Shown piece by piece: positions 24,922 to 33,601 of a DNA stretch of 64,000 nucleotides. Source of the DNA: an uncultured Tateyamaria sp. (GTDB lineage: Bacteria; Pseudomonadota; Alphaproteobacteria; Rhodobacterales; Rhodobacteraceae). The position numbers and the translations under genes were made by a program. The DNA lies in contig NZ_CANMEU010000002.1 of the NCBI RefSeq assembly GCF_947497045.1, forward strand, positions 124,001 to 188,000, read 5' to 3'. The notes beneath the pieces were generated by a model, which was given only the letters and a program-made list of their open reading frames with translations, ran no database searches and had not been told where the DNA came from. Position 1 is the stretch's first letter. Each line of letters starts with the position of its first letter.

Positions 24922-26799
24922 ATGCGCGCCATTTTACTGTCATCATCACTCAAGGTCGCCGCGCGCGCGGGGCTGCCAGTCATCATTCTGGCGGGATGTC
25001 TGTTTGCGTTGTCCCAGAAGGTGTCCCCCGATATCGTGCTCAGCCTGCCGCACCAACTGGCGGGCATCGCAGGGGCAAAATGGGCGTTGGCCGCGCTGAT
25101 GACAGCAGGCAGTTTCTGGGCCGTCGCCCAATATGACGCCGTGGCCCATACCGCGCTCAAGACCGGAATCGCACCCCGCGATGCGCGTGTGTCGGGGGCC
25201 GCAGGAATCGCCCTTGGCCAGACGCTCGGATTTGGATTGCTGACGGGTGCCGTTGCGCGCTGGCGCATGCTGCCGGACCTGTCGTTCCCGGCAGCGCTGA
25301 GCCTGTCGGCCTTCGTCTCTCTGACATTCGTGAGCGCATGGATGGTGATCACGGCACTGGCCTGCCTGATCCTACCCGCCCCGGCGTGGACGTTCTGGCC
25401 TGCCGTCATGGTGAGCGCGGCGGTGCCTGTCTTGATCGCATTGCTGGTCTGGTGGCCTCATATCCGTGTATTCGGGCGCGCCTTGCCCCTGCCCAACCTG
25501 TTGAAAGCGCGCGCCATTCTTGGCTGGTCGCTGCTTGACACCGCATTTGCGGCGGGCGCGCTGTTTGTGCTGCTGCCCGTGGGAACACTTCCTTTTGCCA
25601 CCTTCTTTCCCTTGTTTCTGATCGCATTGGGTTGTGGGCTGATTTCAAACACCCCCGGCGGTGTCGGACCGTTCGAACTGGTCCTGGTTGCTGCCCTGCC
25701 CCTTGACGATCCTGCCCCGGTCTTGGCGGCCATTCTGGGTTATCGCCTGATCTATTATGCGCTGCCTGCGGGTCTTGCTGCGCTCGCACTCTTGCGCCCC
25801 TGCCGGACCGCTGATCGCCAACCGCTTCCGCCGGTCGCACACCACAAGGCCCCGCGCAGCGAAGCGGGTGTGGTCCTGCAAAATGGCGGTCAGATCGCAC
25901 GATGGGGATCAAGCGTGCTCGCACTTTGGCCCACGGGGCAGACGCTGACACTGTTCAGTGATCCCGTGGCCGGATCAAGCAATGCCGCGCTGATGCACCT
26001 GCGCACAGGGGCGCAGCAGATGGGGCACGTGCCCATGATCTACAAATGCGGGCCGCGACTGGCGCAGGTGGCACGCGCATCCGGCTGGCGCGTGCTTCAT
26101 ATCGCAGATGACGCGGTAATCGACACGGCCAGCTACACCCCGTCCCTGCCGACAAGGCGCACGCTGCGGCGCAAACTGCGCGCGGCGGACAAGGCCGGGG
26201 TTCTGGTGGGCAGCGGGGCACCGCTGCCCCTTGGGGCAATGGCGCGGATAGATACCGCTTGGCAACATACCCATGGGATCGCACGCGGCGGCAGCATGGG
26301 GCGGTTCGCTGAAGACTACGTTCAGGATCAATGGGTTGGTTGCGCCTATGCGGCGGGCACATTGGTCGCCTTTGTGACCGCGCACCGGTCAGAAACCGAA
26401 TGGTGCCTTGACCTCATGCGCCATGACCAAACGGCACCGGACGGCACTATGCACGCGCTGGTGCATGCCGCCATCATCCATGCCCGACACGCAGGTGCGA
26501 CCCAATTCTGTCTGGCCGCAACCCCCGCCTGCCCCGATCCGGCCAGCACCCTCTGGCGATGGGCGGCGCAACAGCTTTCTGCACGTGCGGGCGGGCCGGG
26601 ATTGCGTCAGTTCAAGTCCAGCTTCGCGCCGCGATGGGTCCCGCGTTATGCCGCCGCGCGCAGCTGGCGCGCCCTTGCATTCGGGTTGGCCGACATCACC
26701 CGCGCCGTGCACAAACCACCACCATTGCCACGCCTGGATACAAGCGCACCTCATGTTAATGATGAGAATTATGAACTGGCCTCAAAAACTGCCGCGTGA
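24922..26799 (+). CDS. MprF-like membrane protein with LPG-synthase (DUF2156) domain
   Basis: A 625-residue two-part protein. Residues 1-290 hold about eight membrane helices, including LFLIALGCGLISNTPGGVGPFELVL, the motif of flippase-type MprF/UPF0104 domains. Residues 320-600 form the cytoplasmic GNAT-like DUF2156 domain (IYKCGPRLAQVARASGWRVL, RRTLRRKLRAADKAGV, WCLDLMRHDQ, GLRQFKSSFAPRWVPRY). Relatives transfer lysine or another amino acid from tRNA to phosphatidylglycerol, which lowers surface charge, or hydrolyse that product. GGGAGGG precedes the ATG. Which amino acid is used is unknown. Confidence 0.85.
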   Translation: MRAILLSSSLKVAARAGLPVIILAGCLFALSQKVSPDIVLSLPHQLAGIAGAKWALAALMTAGSFWAVAQYDAVAHTALKTGIAPRDARVSGAAGIALGQTLGFGLLTGAVARWRMLPDLSFPAALSLSAFVSLTFVSAWMVITALACLILPAPAWTFWPAVMVSAAVPVLIALLVWWPHIRVFGRALPLPNLLKARAILGWSLLDTAFAAGALFVLLPVGTLPFATFFPLFLIALGCGLISNTPGGVGPFELVLVAALPLDDPAPVLAAILGYRLIYYALPAGLAALALLRPCRTADRQPLPPVAHHKAPRSEAGVVLQNGGQIARWGSSVLALWPTGQTLTLFSDPVAGSSNAALMHLRTGAQQMGHVPMIYKCGPRLAQVARASGWRVLHIADDAVIDTASYTPSLPTRRTLRRKLRAADKAGVLVGSGAPLPLGAMARIDTAWQHTHGIARGGSMGRFAEDYVQDQWVGCAYAAGTLVAFVTAHRSETEWCLDLMRHDQTAPDGTMHALVHAAIIHARHAGATQFCLAATPACPDPASTLWRWAAQQLSARAGGPGLRQFKSSFAPRWVPRYAAARSWRALAFGLADITRAVHKPPPLPRLDTSAPHVNDENYELASKTAA

Positions 26800-26834
26800 G
26801 ACACAGAATAAAACACGCGCGCGAGGAGACCGCC

Positions 26835-27848
26835 ATGAGCAACCCATTGACCGAACTGCTCGTTGAAAAGGGCACGTTGCTGGCCGACGGGGCGACGGGA
26901 ACCAACCTGTTTGCGATGGGCCTGATGTCGGGTGATGCGCCTGAAATGTGGAATGAGGAAGAGCCCGACAAGATCACCGCGCTTTACAAAGGGGCAGTGG
27001 ATGCGGGCAGTGACGTCTTTCTGACCAACTCGTTCGGGGCCAATGCGTCGCGGCTGAAATTGCACGATGCCGGGCATCGCGCCTTTGAACTCAGCAAGAT
27101 CTCTGCCGAACTGGCGCGCAATGTGGCCGACGCCGCCGGGCACAAGGTGATCGTCGCAGGCTCGGTCGGGCCGACCGGCGAGATCATGGAACCCGTGGGC
27201 GAGCTTACCCATGCCAATGCGGTCGAGATGTTTCACGAAACCGCCGCGGGCCTGAAGGCGGGTGGTGCAGATATCGGCTGGCTCGAAACGATATCGGCCC
27301 CCGAGGAATACAGCGCCGCCGCCGAAGGGTTTGCGCTGGCGGGCCTGCCATGGGTCGGCACGATGAGCTTTGACACCGCCGGGCGCACCATGATGGGCGT
27401 AACCAGCACGAACATGGCCGCCCTTGTGGCGGGCCTCGACAATCCGCCTGCGGCCTTTGGGGCCAACTGCGGCACCGGCGCATCCGACCTGTTGCGCACC
27501 GTCTTGGGCTTTGCGGCGACCGGCACCGAACTGCCGCTGATCGCCAAGGGCAACGCGGGCATCCCGAAATATCACGACGGGCACATCCATTATGATGGCA
27601 CACCCGAATTGATGGCCGACTATGCGGTGCTGGCGCGCGATTGCGGGGCCAGCATCATCGGCGGGTGCTGTGGTACCACGCCCGAGCATTTGCGCCATAT
27701 GCGCACGGCCCTCGACACCCGACCGCGCCAATCGTCACCGACGTTGGAGGCAATCGTTGCCGCTCTTGGTGCGTTTTCCTCGGCCAATGACGGCACGGGC
27801 GACGGCGACACACCCGTGCGCAAACGACGCGGGCGGCGTGCGGCCTAA
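26835..27848 (+). CDS. bmt: Homocysteine S-methyltransferase domain protein, part of a split B12-dependent methionine synthase
   Basis: A 337-residue TIM-barrel homocysteine methyltransferase. Zinc-binding Cys are visible in AFGANCGTG and IIGGCCGTTPEH; GATGTNLFAMGL opens the barrel. Many are annotated as betaine-homocysteine methyltransferase. In Rhodobacterales, genetic work on Phaeobacter-type strains points to a methionine synthase divided into separate homocysteine-, cobalamin- and folate-binding proteins. The cobalamin protein lies 1.3 kb downstream on the same strand, which favours that role. AGGAG precedes the ATG. The C-terminus is a short Arg-rich tail. It overlaps the convergent radical SAM gene at the stop codons. 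Confidence 0.85.
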   Translation: MSNPLTELLVEKGTLLADGATGTNLFAMGLMSGDAPEMWNEEEPDKITALYKGAVDAGSDVFLTNSFGANASRLKLHDAGHRAFELSKISAELARNVADAAGHKVIVAGSVGPTGEIMEPVGELTHANAVEMFHETAAGLKAGGADIGWLETISAPEEYSAAAEGFALAGLPWVGTMSFDTAGRTMMGVTSTNMAALVAGLDNPPAAFGANCGTGASDLLRTVLGFAATGTELPLIAKGNAGIPKYHDGHIHYDGTPELMADYAVLARDCGASIIGGCCGTTPEHLRHMRTALDTRPRQSSPTLEAIVAALGAFSSANDGTGDGDTPVRKRRGRRAA

Positions 27849-28921
27849 AACAACTCCAACTGGTCACTATCAGGGCGCGGCGGGCGAAACAGGTCACACC
27901 GCATCGGTCGGCCTTTCTCCTTTAATCCCAAACGCTTGATGGCAACGGCAAAGCGATGCGCAACGATCTCAGCATATGGCCCCTCCCCGCGCATGCGCCG
28001 CCCCCAGGCCGCGTCATATTCCTTGCCGCCGTGCATTTCGCGCAGGCGCGCCATGATGCGTGGGGCCCGGTCCGGGTATGTGACAGCCAGCCATTCCTGC
28101 CAGAGCGGCGACACCTCACGCGGCAGCCGCAGCATGATCCAACTGGCCGTGCGTGCACCTGCGTCCTTGCCTGCCGCCAGGATCGCCTCAAGCTCGGGAT
28201 CGCTGAGCGCGGGCACCATGGGCGAGGCCATGATGCGCACCGGAATGCCCGCCTGGGCCAGACGCCGGATCGTGGTCAGACGCCGGGCTGGTGCAGGCGC
28301 GCGCGGCTCCATCGCGCGGGACAAAACCGGGTCGAGCGTGGTTACCGAAATACCGACCCGTATCAGCCCGCGCCGCGCCATACGGGCCAGAATATCAATG
28401 TCGCGTTCAATCAGCGCGCCTTTCGTCACGATCGCAACGGGGTGGCCGCACTCTTCCAGAACCTCAAGGCAGCGACGCATGATTTCGTGTTCTTTCTCAA
28501 TGGGTTGATAGGGGTCCGTGTTGGTCCCGATGGCCAATGGCGCAACCTTGTAACCCTTGCGCCCCAATTCTGCGCGCAACACATCCGGGGCATCGGGACG
28601 GGCAATCAGCCGGGTTTCGAAATCAAGCCCCGGCGACAGGCCCAGATACGCGTGGCTGGGTCGGGCAAAGCAATAGACACACCCATGTTCGCAGCCACGA
28701 TAGGGATTGATCGACCGATCAAACGGCAAATCGGGCGAGCGGTTGTAACTGATGAGGCTGCGGGGTCGCTCAAGACTGACCTCGGTGCGCAATGTCGGCA
28801 GCCCTTCGTCCCGGTCCCAGCCATCGGGCTCGATGTGCCGGGTCAACGCGTCATAACGGCTGACCGCGTTGGTCACCGCGCCGCGCCCTTTTGGCCGTGC
28901 CGTCTGCAAATCTGCACCCAT
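27845..28921 (-). CDS. PA0069/SplB-related radical SAM protein, predicted SOS-regulated
   Basis: A 358-residue radical SAM protein. The iron-sulfur cluster motif is CEHGCVYCFARP (CxxxCxxC), preceded by SLISYNRSPDLPFDRSINPYRG, the signature of the PA0069/Rv2578c subgroup. Further barrel strands include AIGTNTDPYQPIEKE and VAIVTKGALIERD. The ATG at 28921 gives the family's usual N-terminus (GADLQTARPKGRGAVTNAVSRYD); a longer open frame to 29110 would run through the LexA box and is judged untranslated. Function is not known; SplB relatives repair spore photoproduct. It lies antisense between the two split-methionine-synthase genes. Confidence 0.85.
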   Translation of the reverse strand: MGADLQTARPKGRGAVTNAVSRYDALTRHIEPDGWDRDEGLPTLRTEVSLERPRSLISYNRSPDLPFDRSINPYRGCEHGCVYCFARPSHAYLGLSPGLDFETRLIARPDAPDVLRAELGRKGYKVAPLAIGTNTDPYQPIEKEHEIMRRCLEVLEECGHPVAIVTKGALIERDIDILARMARRGLIRVGISVTTLDPVLSRAMEPRAPAPARRLTTIRRLAQAGIPVRIMASPMVPALSDPELEAILAAGKDAGARTASWIMLRLPREVSPLWQEWLAVTYPDRAPRIMARLREMHGGKEYDAAWGRRMRGEGPYAEIVAHRFAVAIKRLGLKEKGRPMRCDLFRPPRPDSDQLELF

Positions 28922-28933
28922 GCAGCCACAATA

Positions 28934-28948
28934 GAACACAACAGGAAC
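28934..28948 (-). promoter_or_regulatory. LexA (SOS) box upstream of the radical SAM gene
   Basis: On the minus strand GTTC-CTGTTGT-GTTC is an exact match to the alphaproteobacterial LexA operator GTTC-N7-GTTC. It ends 12 bp before the ATG at 28921, a position where repressor would block the promoter or start of transcription. Confidence 0.75.
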
Positions 28949-29130
28949 ATACACCAGAAAAGAGTTCGAAATCAGGGGACCCACCGCCATGGGCGTCGTG
29001 GAAAAGTACCCCTGCGCGTCGCGCACGGCGTTGTCCATGTCGCAATTCGGACAGTGCCCTTGCGACATATTGGACGATAACCTCCCCCATAGGCCCCCGG
29101 GTGCGTGCACCTGACGATCAAGGAATGCCC

Positions 29131-29829
29131 ATGTCAGACGAAGACGAAATCATCCTCGCGGACCTCGATGACGAGGAACTTGTGCAGCAGATGTTTGACG
29201 ACCTTTACGACGGTCTCAAGGAAGAGATCGAGGAAGGGGTCAACATCCTGCTCGAACGCAAATGGCAGCCCTATGACATTCTGACCAAGGCCCTCGTGGG
29301 CGGCATGACCATCGTGGGCGCTGATTTCCGCGATGGCATCCTGTTCGTGCCCGAGGTACTGCTGGCGGCCAACGCAATGAAGGGCGGTATGGCCATCCTC
29401 AAGCCCCTATTGGCCGAAACCGGAGCACCCCGCGTTGGCAAGATGGTCATCGGCACCGTCAAAGGCGACATCCATGACATCGGCAAGAACCTTGTCGGCA
29501 TGATGATGGAAGGTGCGGGTTTCGAAGTGGTCGATCTGGGCATCAACAACCCGGTCGAAAACTATCTGGGTGCCATCGAATCCGAAGGCCCCGACATTCT
29601 GGGCATGTCCGCGCTGCTGACCACAACGATGCCCTATATGAAGGTCGTGATCGACACGATGGTCGAACAGGGCATTCGCGACGACTATATCGTGCTGGTG
29701 GGCGGCGCGCCACTGAATGAAGAGTTTGGCAAAGCCATCGGTGCGGATGCCTATTGCCGGGATGCGGCCGTGGCTGTTGAAACGGCCAAGGACTTCATGG
29801 CCCGCAAGCACAATCAAGTCACGGCCTGA
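29131..29829 (+). CDS. Corrinoid (cobalamin-binding) protein of a split methionine synthase
   Basis: A 232-residue protein with the layout of the MetH/MtbC cobalamin module. Residues 15-95 form the four-helix cap (LVQQMFDDLYDGLKEEIEEGV, FVPEVLLAANAMKGGM). Residues 100-225 form the Rossmann B12 domain with the base-off motif GDIHDIGKNLVGMMMEGAGF (DxHxxG) and later SALLTTTMPYMKVVID and VLVGGAPLN. AAGGA sits six bases before the ATG at 29131. It should shuttle methyl groups to the homocysteine domain encoded by the gene at 26835. The DUF1638 gene follows. Confidence 0.9.
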   Translation: MSDEDEIILADLDDEELVQQMFDDLYDGLKEEIEEGVNILLERKWQPYDILTKALVGGMTIVGADFRDGILFVPEVLLAANAMKGGMAILKPLLAETGAPRVGKMVIGTVKGDIHDIGKNLVGMMMEGAGFEVVDLGINNPVENYLGAIESEGPDILGMSALLTTTMPYMKVVIDTMVEQGIRDDYIVLVGGAPLNEEFGKAIGADAYCRDAAVAVETAKDFMARKHNQVTA

Positions 29830-29854
29830 CGGGCGCGGGGTCGCATGATATGAC

Positions 29855-29889
29855 AGGGCCCGAGCTGATCACAGCGCGGGCCCTTTTTC
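29855..29889 (+). terminator. Intrinsic terminator between the corrinoid protein and DUF1638 genes
   Basis: AGGGCCCG (29855-29862) pairs perfectly with CGGGCCCT (29877-29884) and is followed by TTTTCTTT. It lies only 14 bp before the next start codon, so it may act as a partial terminator that lowers DUF1638 expression. Confidence 0.85.
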
Positions 29890-29902
29890 TTTGGGACAGC
29901 AG

Positions 29903-30535
29903 ATGCAGATCGACGATACCATATTGACCCAAGACGGTCCGGCCCCCTCGGGCATGGGCCGTATCCTGCTGATCGCCTGCGGGGCACTGGCGCGCGAAAT
30001 CCTGGACCTCAAGCGCGCGAACGGGTGGACGCATATGGACCTGACCTGCCTGCCGGCCAAACTGCACCTCTATCCCGATCAGATCACGGATGCGGTGCGC
30101 GCAGCGGTGGCCAAACATCGTGAAACCTATGCTGATATCTTTGTTGTTTACGCGGATTGCGGCACGGGCGGGCTGTTGCAGGCGGCCTGTGACGAGATGG
30201 GCGTCAAGATGGTCGCAGGCCCTCACTGCTACAGTTTTTTTGAGGGAAATGAGAGATTTGCACACCAAAGTGAAAGTGAAATCACCACCTTCTACCTGAC
30301 TGATTTCCTTGTGCGCCAGTTCGATGCGTTCATTATGAAACCCATGGGCCTCGACCGGCACCCCGAGCTGCGCGACATGTATTTCGGCAATTATGAAAAG
30401 CTGGTCTACCAGGCGCAAACCGATGATCCGACCTTGACGGCCAAGGCGCAGGCGGCGGCAGAGACTCTGGGTCTCACGTTTGAGCGCCGCTTGACGGGCT
30501 ATGGCGATCTGGAAACCACCCTGTCAACGCTGTGA
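29903..30535 (+). CDS. DUF1638 domain protein
   Basis: A 210-residue protein of the DUF1638 family (ILLIACGALAREILDL, LTCLPAKLHLYPDQI, IFVVYADCGTGGLLQAACDEMG, GPHCYSFFEGNERF). Cys residues in LIACGA, LTCLPA and YADCGTGG are conserved-looking and could bind metal or a corrinoid partner. Family members usually sit beside methyltransferase corrinoid proteins, as here, which suggests a part in methyl transfer or cofactor handling; the reaction is unknown. The ATG at 29903 follows GGGACAG; a TTG at 29891 is less likely. Confidence 0.85.
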   Translation: MQIDDTILTQDGPAPSGMGRILLIACGALAREILDLKRANGWTHMDLTCLPAKLHLYPDQITDAVRAAVAKHRETYADIFVVYADCGTGGLLQAACDEMGVKMVAGPHCYSFFEGNERFAHQSESEITTFYLTDFLVRQFDAFIMKPMGLDRHPELRDMYFGNYEKLVYQAQTDDPTLTAKAQAAAETLGLTFERRLTGYGDLETTLSTL

Positions 30536-30613
30536 GCCTGCGCAATCGCGCTTGGGTTGATCCGTGTTTCGCCGTAGATTTGTGGTCAGATATCTTTTGA
30601 GCCGGGGTGCCTT

Positions 30614-31381
30614 GTGGAAATCACCGACAAGATCATCGTTGTGACAGGGGCGGCCAGCGGTATTGGGCGCGCTTTGTGCACGGCCTTTGCCCAAGCGGGT
30701 GCGGCGCAGGTGGTGTGCGCAGATCGCAACATTGCGGGTGCGCGGTCTATTGCGCTGGAAATCAATGGGATATCGCGCGAGGTTGATGTGGCCAACCCCG
30801 ATCAGATCCAAGACCTGATCACGCGTGTCGAGGCCGAGGTCGGCCCGATTGATATCTTTTGCTCGAATGCGGGCGTGCTGATCGAAGGCGGTACGGACCT
30901 GCCCGACGTGGACTGGCAGCGTTTGTGGGATATCAACGTGATGGCCCACGTCTGGGCCGCGCGCCATGTGGTGCCACTGATGGTCGCACGCGGGGGTGGA
31001 TATCTGCTCAACACCGCCTCTGCCGCCGGGTTGTTGAACCAGATCGGATCGGCCCCTTACGGTGTAACCAAACACGCCGCTGTGGGCCTTGCCGAGTGGC
31101 TTGCCATCACCCACGGCGATGCCGGGATCAAGGTGTCGGTGCTTTGCCCCCAAGCCGTGCGCACGGCGATGACCGCGGGGTTTGAGGATCATGTGGCGGC
31201 CATCGACGGCATGATCGAGGCCGAAGATGCCGCTGCCGCCTGCATCACGGCCATTCAGGACGAGACATTTTTGGTGCTGCCCCACCCGGATGTGCGCACC
31301 TACATGCAGCGCAAGACGTCGGATTATGATCGCTGGATTGCGGGGATGCGCAAGTTGAACCGCGCATATACACGCGATTGA
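30614..31381 (+). CDS. Short-chain dehydrogenase/reductase (GTG start)
   Basis: A 255-residue NAD(P)-binding oxidoreductase: TGAASGIGRAL, CSNAGVLIEGG, and the catalytic Ser and YxxxK in TASAAGLLN...PYGVTKHAA. The GTG at 30614 follows GGGG. The gene lies at the left end of the catabolic region, on the opposite strand to the Liv operon. The substrate cannot be told from sequence. Confidence 0.85.
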   Translation: MEITDKIIVVTGAASGIGRALCTAFAQAGAAQVVCADRNIAGARSIALEINGISREVDVANPDQIQDLITRVEAEVGPIDIFCSNAGVLIEGGTDLPDVDWQRLWDINVMAHVWAARHVVPLMVARGGGYLLNTASAAGLLNQIGSAPYGVTKHAAVGLAEWLAITHGDAGIKVSVLCPQAVRTAMTAGFEDHVAAIDGMIEAEDAAAACITAIQDETFLVLPHPDVRTYMQRKTSDYDRWIAGMRKLNRAYTRD

Positions 31382-31431
31382 CGACCCGCATGCCAGACAT
31401 TCGTAAAGGCTAGCTCCTACATACGCCATCC

Positions 31432-31481
31432 GTGGGGGCCAGCCCCCACACCCCCGGAGTTTTCCTGGCAAGATGAAGAGG
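31432..31481 (+). repeat. GC hairpin plus intergenic repeat, copy 2
   Basis: GTGGGGG/CCCCCAC (31432-31438/31443-31449) forms a tight hairpin. It is followed by CGGAGTTTTCCTGGCAAGATGAAGAGG, nearly identical to the copy at 42.2 kb. It lies between the convergent SDR and tesB genes and could terminate the SDR transcript. Confidence 0.7.
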
Positions 31482-31483
31482 GA

Positions 31484-32353
31484 TCAGGATTTGGGGGTGA
31501 TCGGACGGATCAGCCCTTCCTGCGCGACGGAGGCCACGAGTGTTCCATCGCGATCGTAGATCATGCCGCGGTTGAAGCCGCGCCCGCCTCCCGACCAGGG
31601 GCTGTCCATCGTGTACAGGTGCCAGTCGCAAAAGGCTGCGGACGCGTGGAACCACATGGCGTGATCGAGGCTCGCCGCCATCACCTTCCCTGTGAACCAC
31701 GTCTGCCCATGCGGGCGCAGTGCGGTGCCCAGAAGATTCAGATCGGACGCATAGGCCAGCAGACAGTGCTGCAGTTGCGGGCTGATCCCCTTGGCCGCCG
31801 CCATCCGAAACCACAGATGGCTTTTGTCATCCATCGGTTCGGGCGTGAAGAAGTCGCGCGGGGCCACTTCACGGATGTCGATGGGGCGTGGGCGCAGGAA
31901 TTCTTTATGGTATTTTTCGGGAATCCTGTCGATGATCCCGGCGCGCAGGGTGTTGCGATCCGCAAGGTCCTCGGGCCCTTCGACATCCGGCATTGCATGT
32001 TGGTGCGCCCAACCTTCTTCGCTTACGTGAAATGAGGCGGACATGTTCAGGATCTGCCGTCCGTTTTGAATGGCCACGACCCGCCGCGTTGTGAAGCTGC
32101 CCCCGTCCCGCGCGCGATCCACCTGATAAACCACCGGCATCTCGGGATCACCGGGCCGGATGAAATAGGCATGCAGTGAATGGCAGAGCCGATCCTCGAC
32201 CGTCTTGTAGGCGGCCGCCAGGGCCTGCCCGATCACCTGCCCGCCAAATATGCGCGTGGGCGTCTCGCCGCCCTGCCCGGTACCGCGAAAAAGATCCACC
32301 TCGAGCCGTTCCACCGCCAGCAGGTTCAGCAGGGTCTGGTGTGCGTCGGTCAT
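31484..32353 (-). CDS. tesB: Acyl-CoA thioesterase II
   Basis: A 289-residue double-hotdog thioesterase that hydrolyses acyl-CoA. Typical blocks: FGGQVIGQALAAAYKTV, LHAYFIRPGDPEMPVVYQVDR, GGSFTTRRVVAIQNG, SLDHAMWFHASAAFCDWHLY (active-site Asp), and the ending GMIYDRDGTLVASVAQEGLIR. It is the first of a leftward set with the serine hydrolase and Liv genes, though the gaps are large enough for separate promoters. Confidence 0.95.
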   Translation of the reverse strand: MTDAHQTLLNLLAVERLEVDLFRGTGQGGETPTRIFGGQVIGQALAAAYKTVEDRLCHSLHAYFIRPGDPEMPVVYQVDRARDGGSFTTRRVVAIQNGRQILNMSASFHVSEEGWAHQHAMPDVEGPEDLADRNTLRAGIIDRIPEKYHKEFLRPRPIDIREVAPRDFFTPEPMDDKSHLWFRMAAAKGISPQLQHCLLAYASDLNLLGTALRPHGQTWFTGKVMAASLDHAMWFHASAAFCDWHLYTMDSPWSGGGRGFNRGMIYDRDGTLVASVAQEGLIRPITPKS

Positions 32354-32387
32354 GTTAGGCTCCGTCCTTGGCGTGCCCCAATGCCTG

Positions 32388-33596
32388 TCACATCAGTGCG
32401 CCCTGCACCAGTGCCTTGAGTTCAGCTCGCACCGGATAACTTGAGGATGGGCTGAGTTGGGTGAACATGACCACGCTGATATCATGCACCCGGTCGATCC
32501 AGAAAAAGGTCGAGGCCATCCCGCCCCAACTGAAATCCCCCACCGATCCCGGCACCCGGCTGCGCGCCGGATCAAGTACCACAGCCCCGCCAATGCCAAA
32601 GCCCACCCCCTCCATCGGTTGTTCGGCAAAGCTGGCAGGGCCAAGGCTCGCGATATCGCCGGGCAGGTGATTGGACAGCATGAATTGGACGGTCGAGGGC
32701 GAGACCAGCCCCTGCCCGCCTAACCGCAGCGCCTCGGCAAAGCGCATATAGTCGTCGATTGTGCTCACCAGCCCGCCGCCGCCGCTGTAGCAGGTGGCAT
32801 CGAGAAAGGGTGAGGTTGTGGACGCATCCACAAGGCGCAGGGGATCGTCGCCCGTGTCCGCACCGTTCAGATCCATCGCGTTGCCCGCAAGTGGGGTGTA
32901 GAGGGCGGCGAAATGGTCGCGCACGTGCTCTGGCACTGAAAAGGCTGTGTCGTGCATCCCGAGCGGGTCAAGCACACGGGTTGCAAACACCTGATCGAGC
33001 GGTTGGCCCGTCATCACCTCGATCACCCGTCCGATCACGTCGATGCCCACCGAATATTCCCACCGCGCACCGGGGGCGAAGGCCAGCGGCAGGGCGGCCA
33101 GTGCGTCGCATTGCGTGGTGAGCGTGCCCGCGTTCGGCTTGAACAGCAGGTCCTGATCCGCCATCACCTGCGCCAGGACGCCCGGGTTGAACGGATAGCT
33201 GAGCCCCGAGCGGTGCGTCAGCAACTGGTGCAGCGTGGGCGTTGCGCAAGGTTCGGTCTGATCAATGGTCGTCGCACCAGGTACCAAGGCGCGGCAGTTT
33301 TCAAAGCCGGGGAGGAACCTCGACAAGGGTGCATCAAGATGCACCTTACCCTCTTCCACCAGCATCATCAGGATCAGCGAGGTGATCGGCTTGGTCATCG
33401 AATAGATACGCGCGACCGTGTCGCGGGCAAACGGCGCACCCGTTTCGATGTCACGCACGCCGTGACTGTCAAAGAAGACCTCGATCCCGTGCTGGCGGAT
33501 CAGCACCGATAGGCCTGCGAACTTGCGTTGTTCGACGTAGGACGCAGCCCATGGGGTAATCCGCGCAAGGCGGCCTTTATCAAGGTTCAGCGTCAC
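32388..33596 (-). CDS. Class C beta-lactamase-like serine hydrolase
   Basis: A 402-residue member of the penicillin-binding-protein-like esterase/EstB group. The nucleophile motif SxxK is seen in IYSMTKPITSL, the second motif as WEYSVGIDVIGRVIE (YxN-type with Val in place of Asn), and a third-motif-like GGMAS near the C-terminus. No signal peptide, so it is probably a cytoplasmic esterase or amidase rather than a beta-lactamase. It lies 5 bp from livF on the same strand, so it is probably cotranscribed, suggesting its substrate is imported by the Liv system. Confidence 0.85.
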   Translation of the reverse strand: MTLNLDKGRLARITPWAASYVEQRKFAGLSVLIRQHGIEVFFDSHGVRDIETGAPFARDTVARIYSMTKPITSLILMMLVEEGKVHLDAPLSRFLPGFENCRALVPGATTIDQTEPCATPTLHQLLTHRSGLSYPFNPGVLAQVMADQDLLFKPNAGTLTTQCDALAALPLAFAPGARWEYSVGIDVIGRVIEVMTGQPLDQVFATRVLDPLGMHDTAFSVPEHVRDHFAALYTPLAGNAMDLNGADTGDDPLRLVDASTTSPFLDATCYSGGGGLVSTIDDYMRFAEALRLGGQGLVSPSTVQFMLSNHLPGDIASLGPASFAEQPMEGVGFGIGGAVVLDPARSRVPGSVGDFSWGGMASTFFWIDRVHDISVVMFTQLSPSSSYPVRAELKALVQGALM

Positions 33597-33601
33597 GCCC
33601 C

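Noticed and set aside
26796-26834. N-terminal extension of the homocysteine methyltransferase from 26796
   Set aside because: AGGAG stands just before the ATG at 26835 and the family starts there.
28922-29110. Longer radical SAM protein starting at 29110
   Set aside because: It would place the LexA box inside the coding sequence and has no conserved residues in the extension.
32388-33596. True class C beta-lactamase (antibiotic resistance)
   Set aside because: There is no signal peptide and the second motif is YSV rather than YxN; it fits the esterase-type relatives better.
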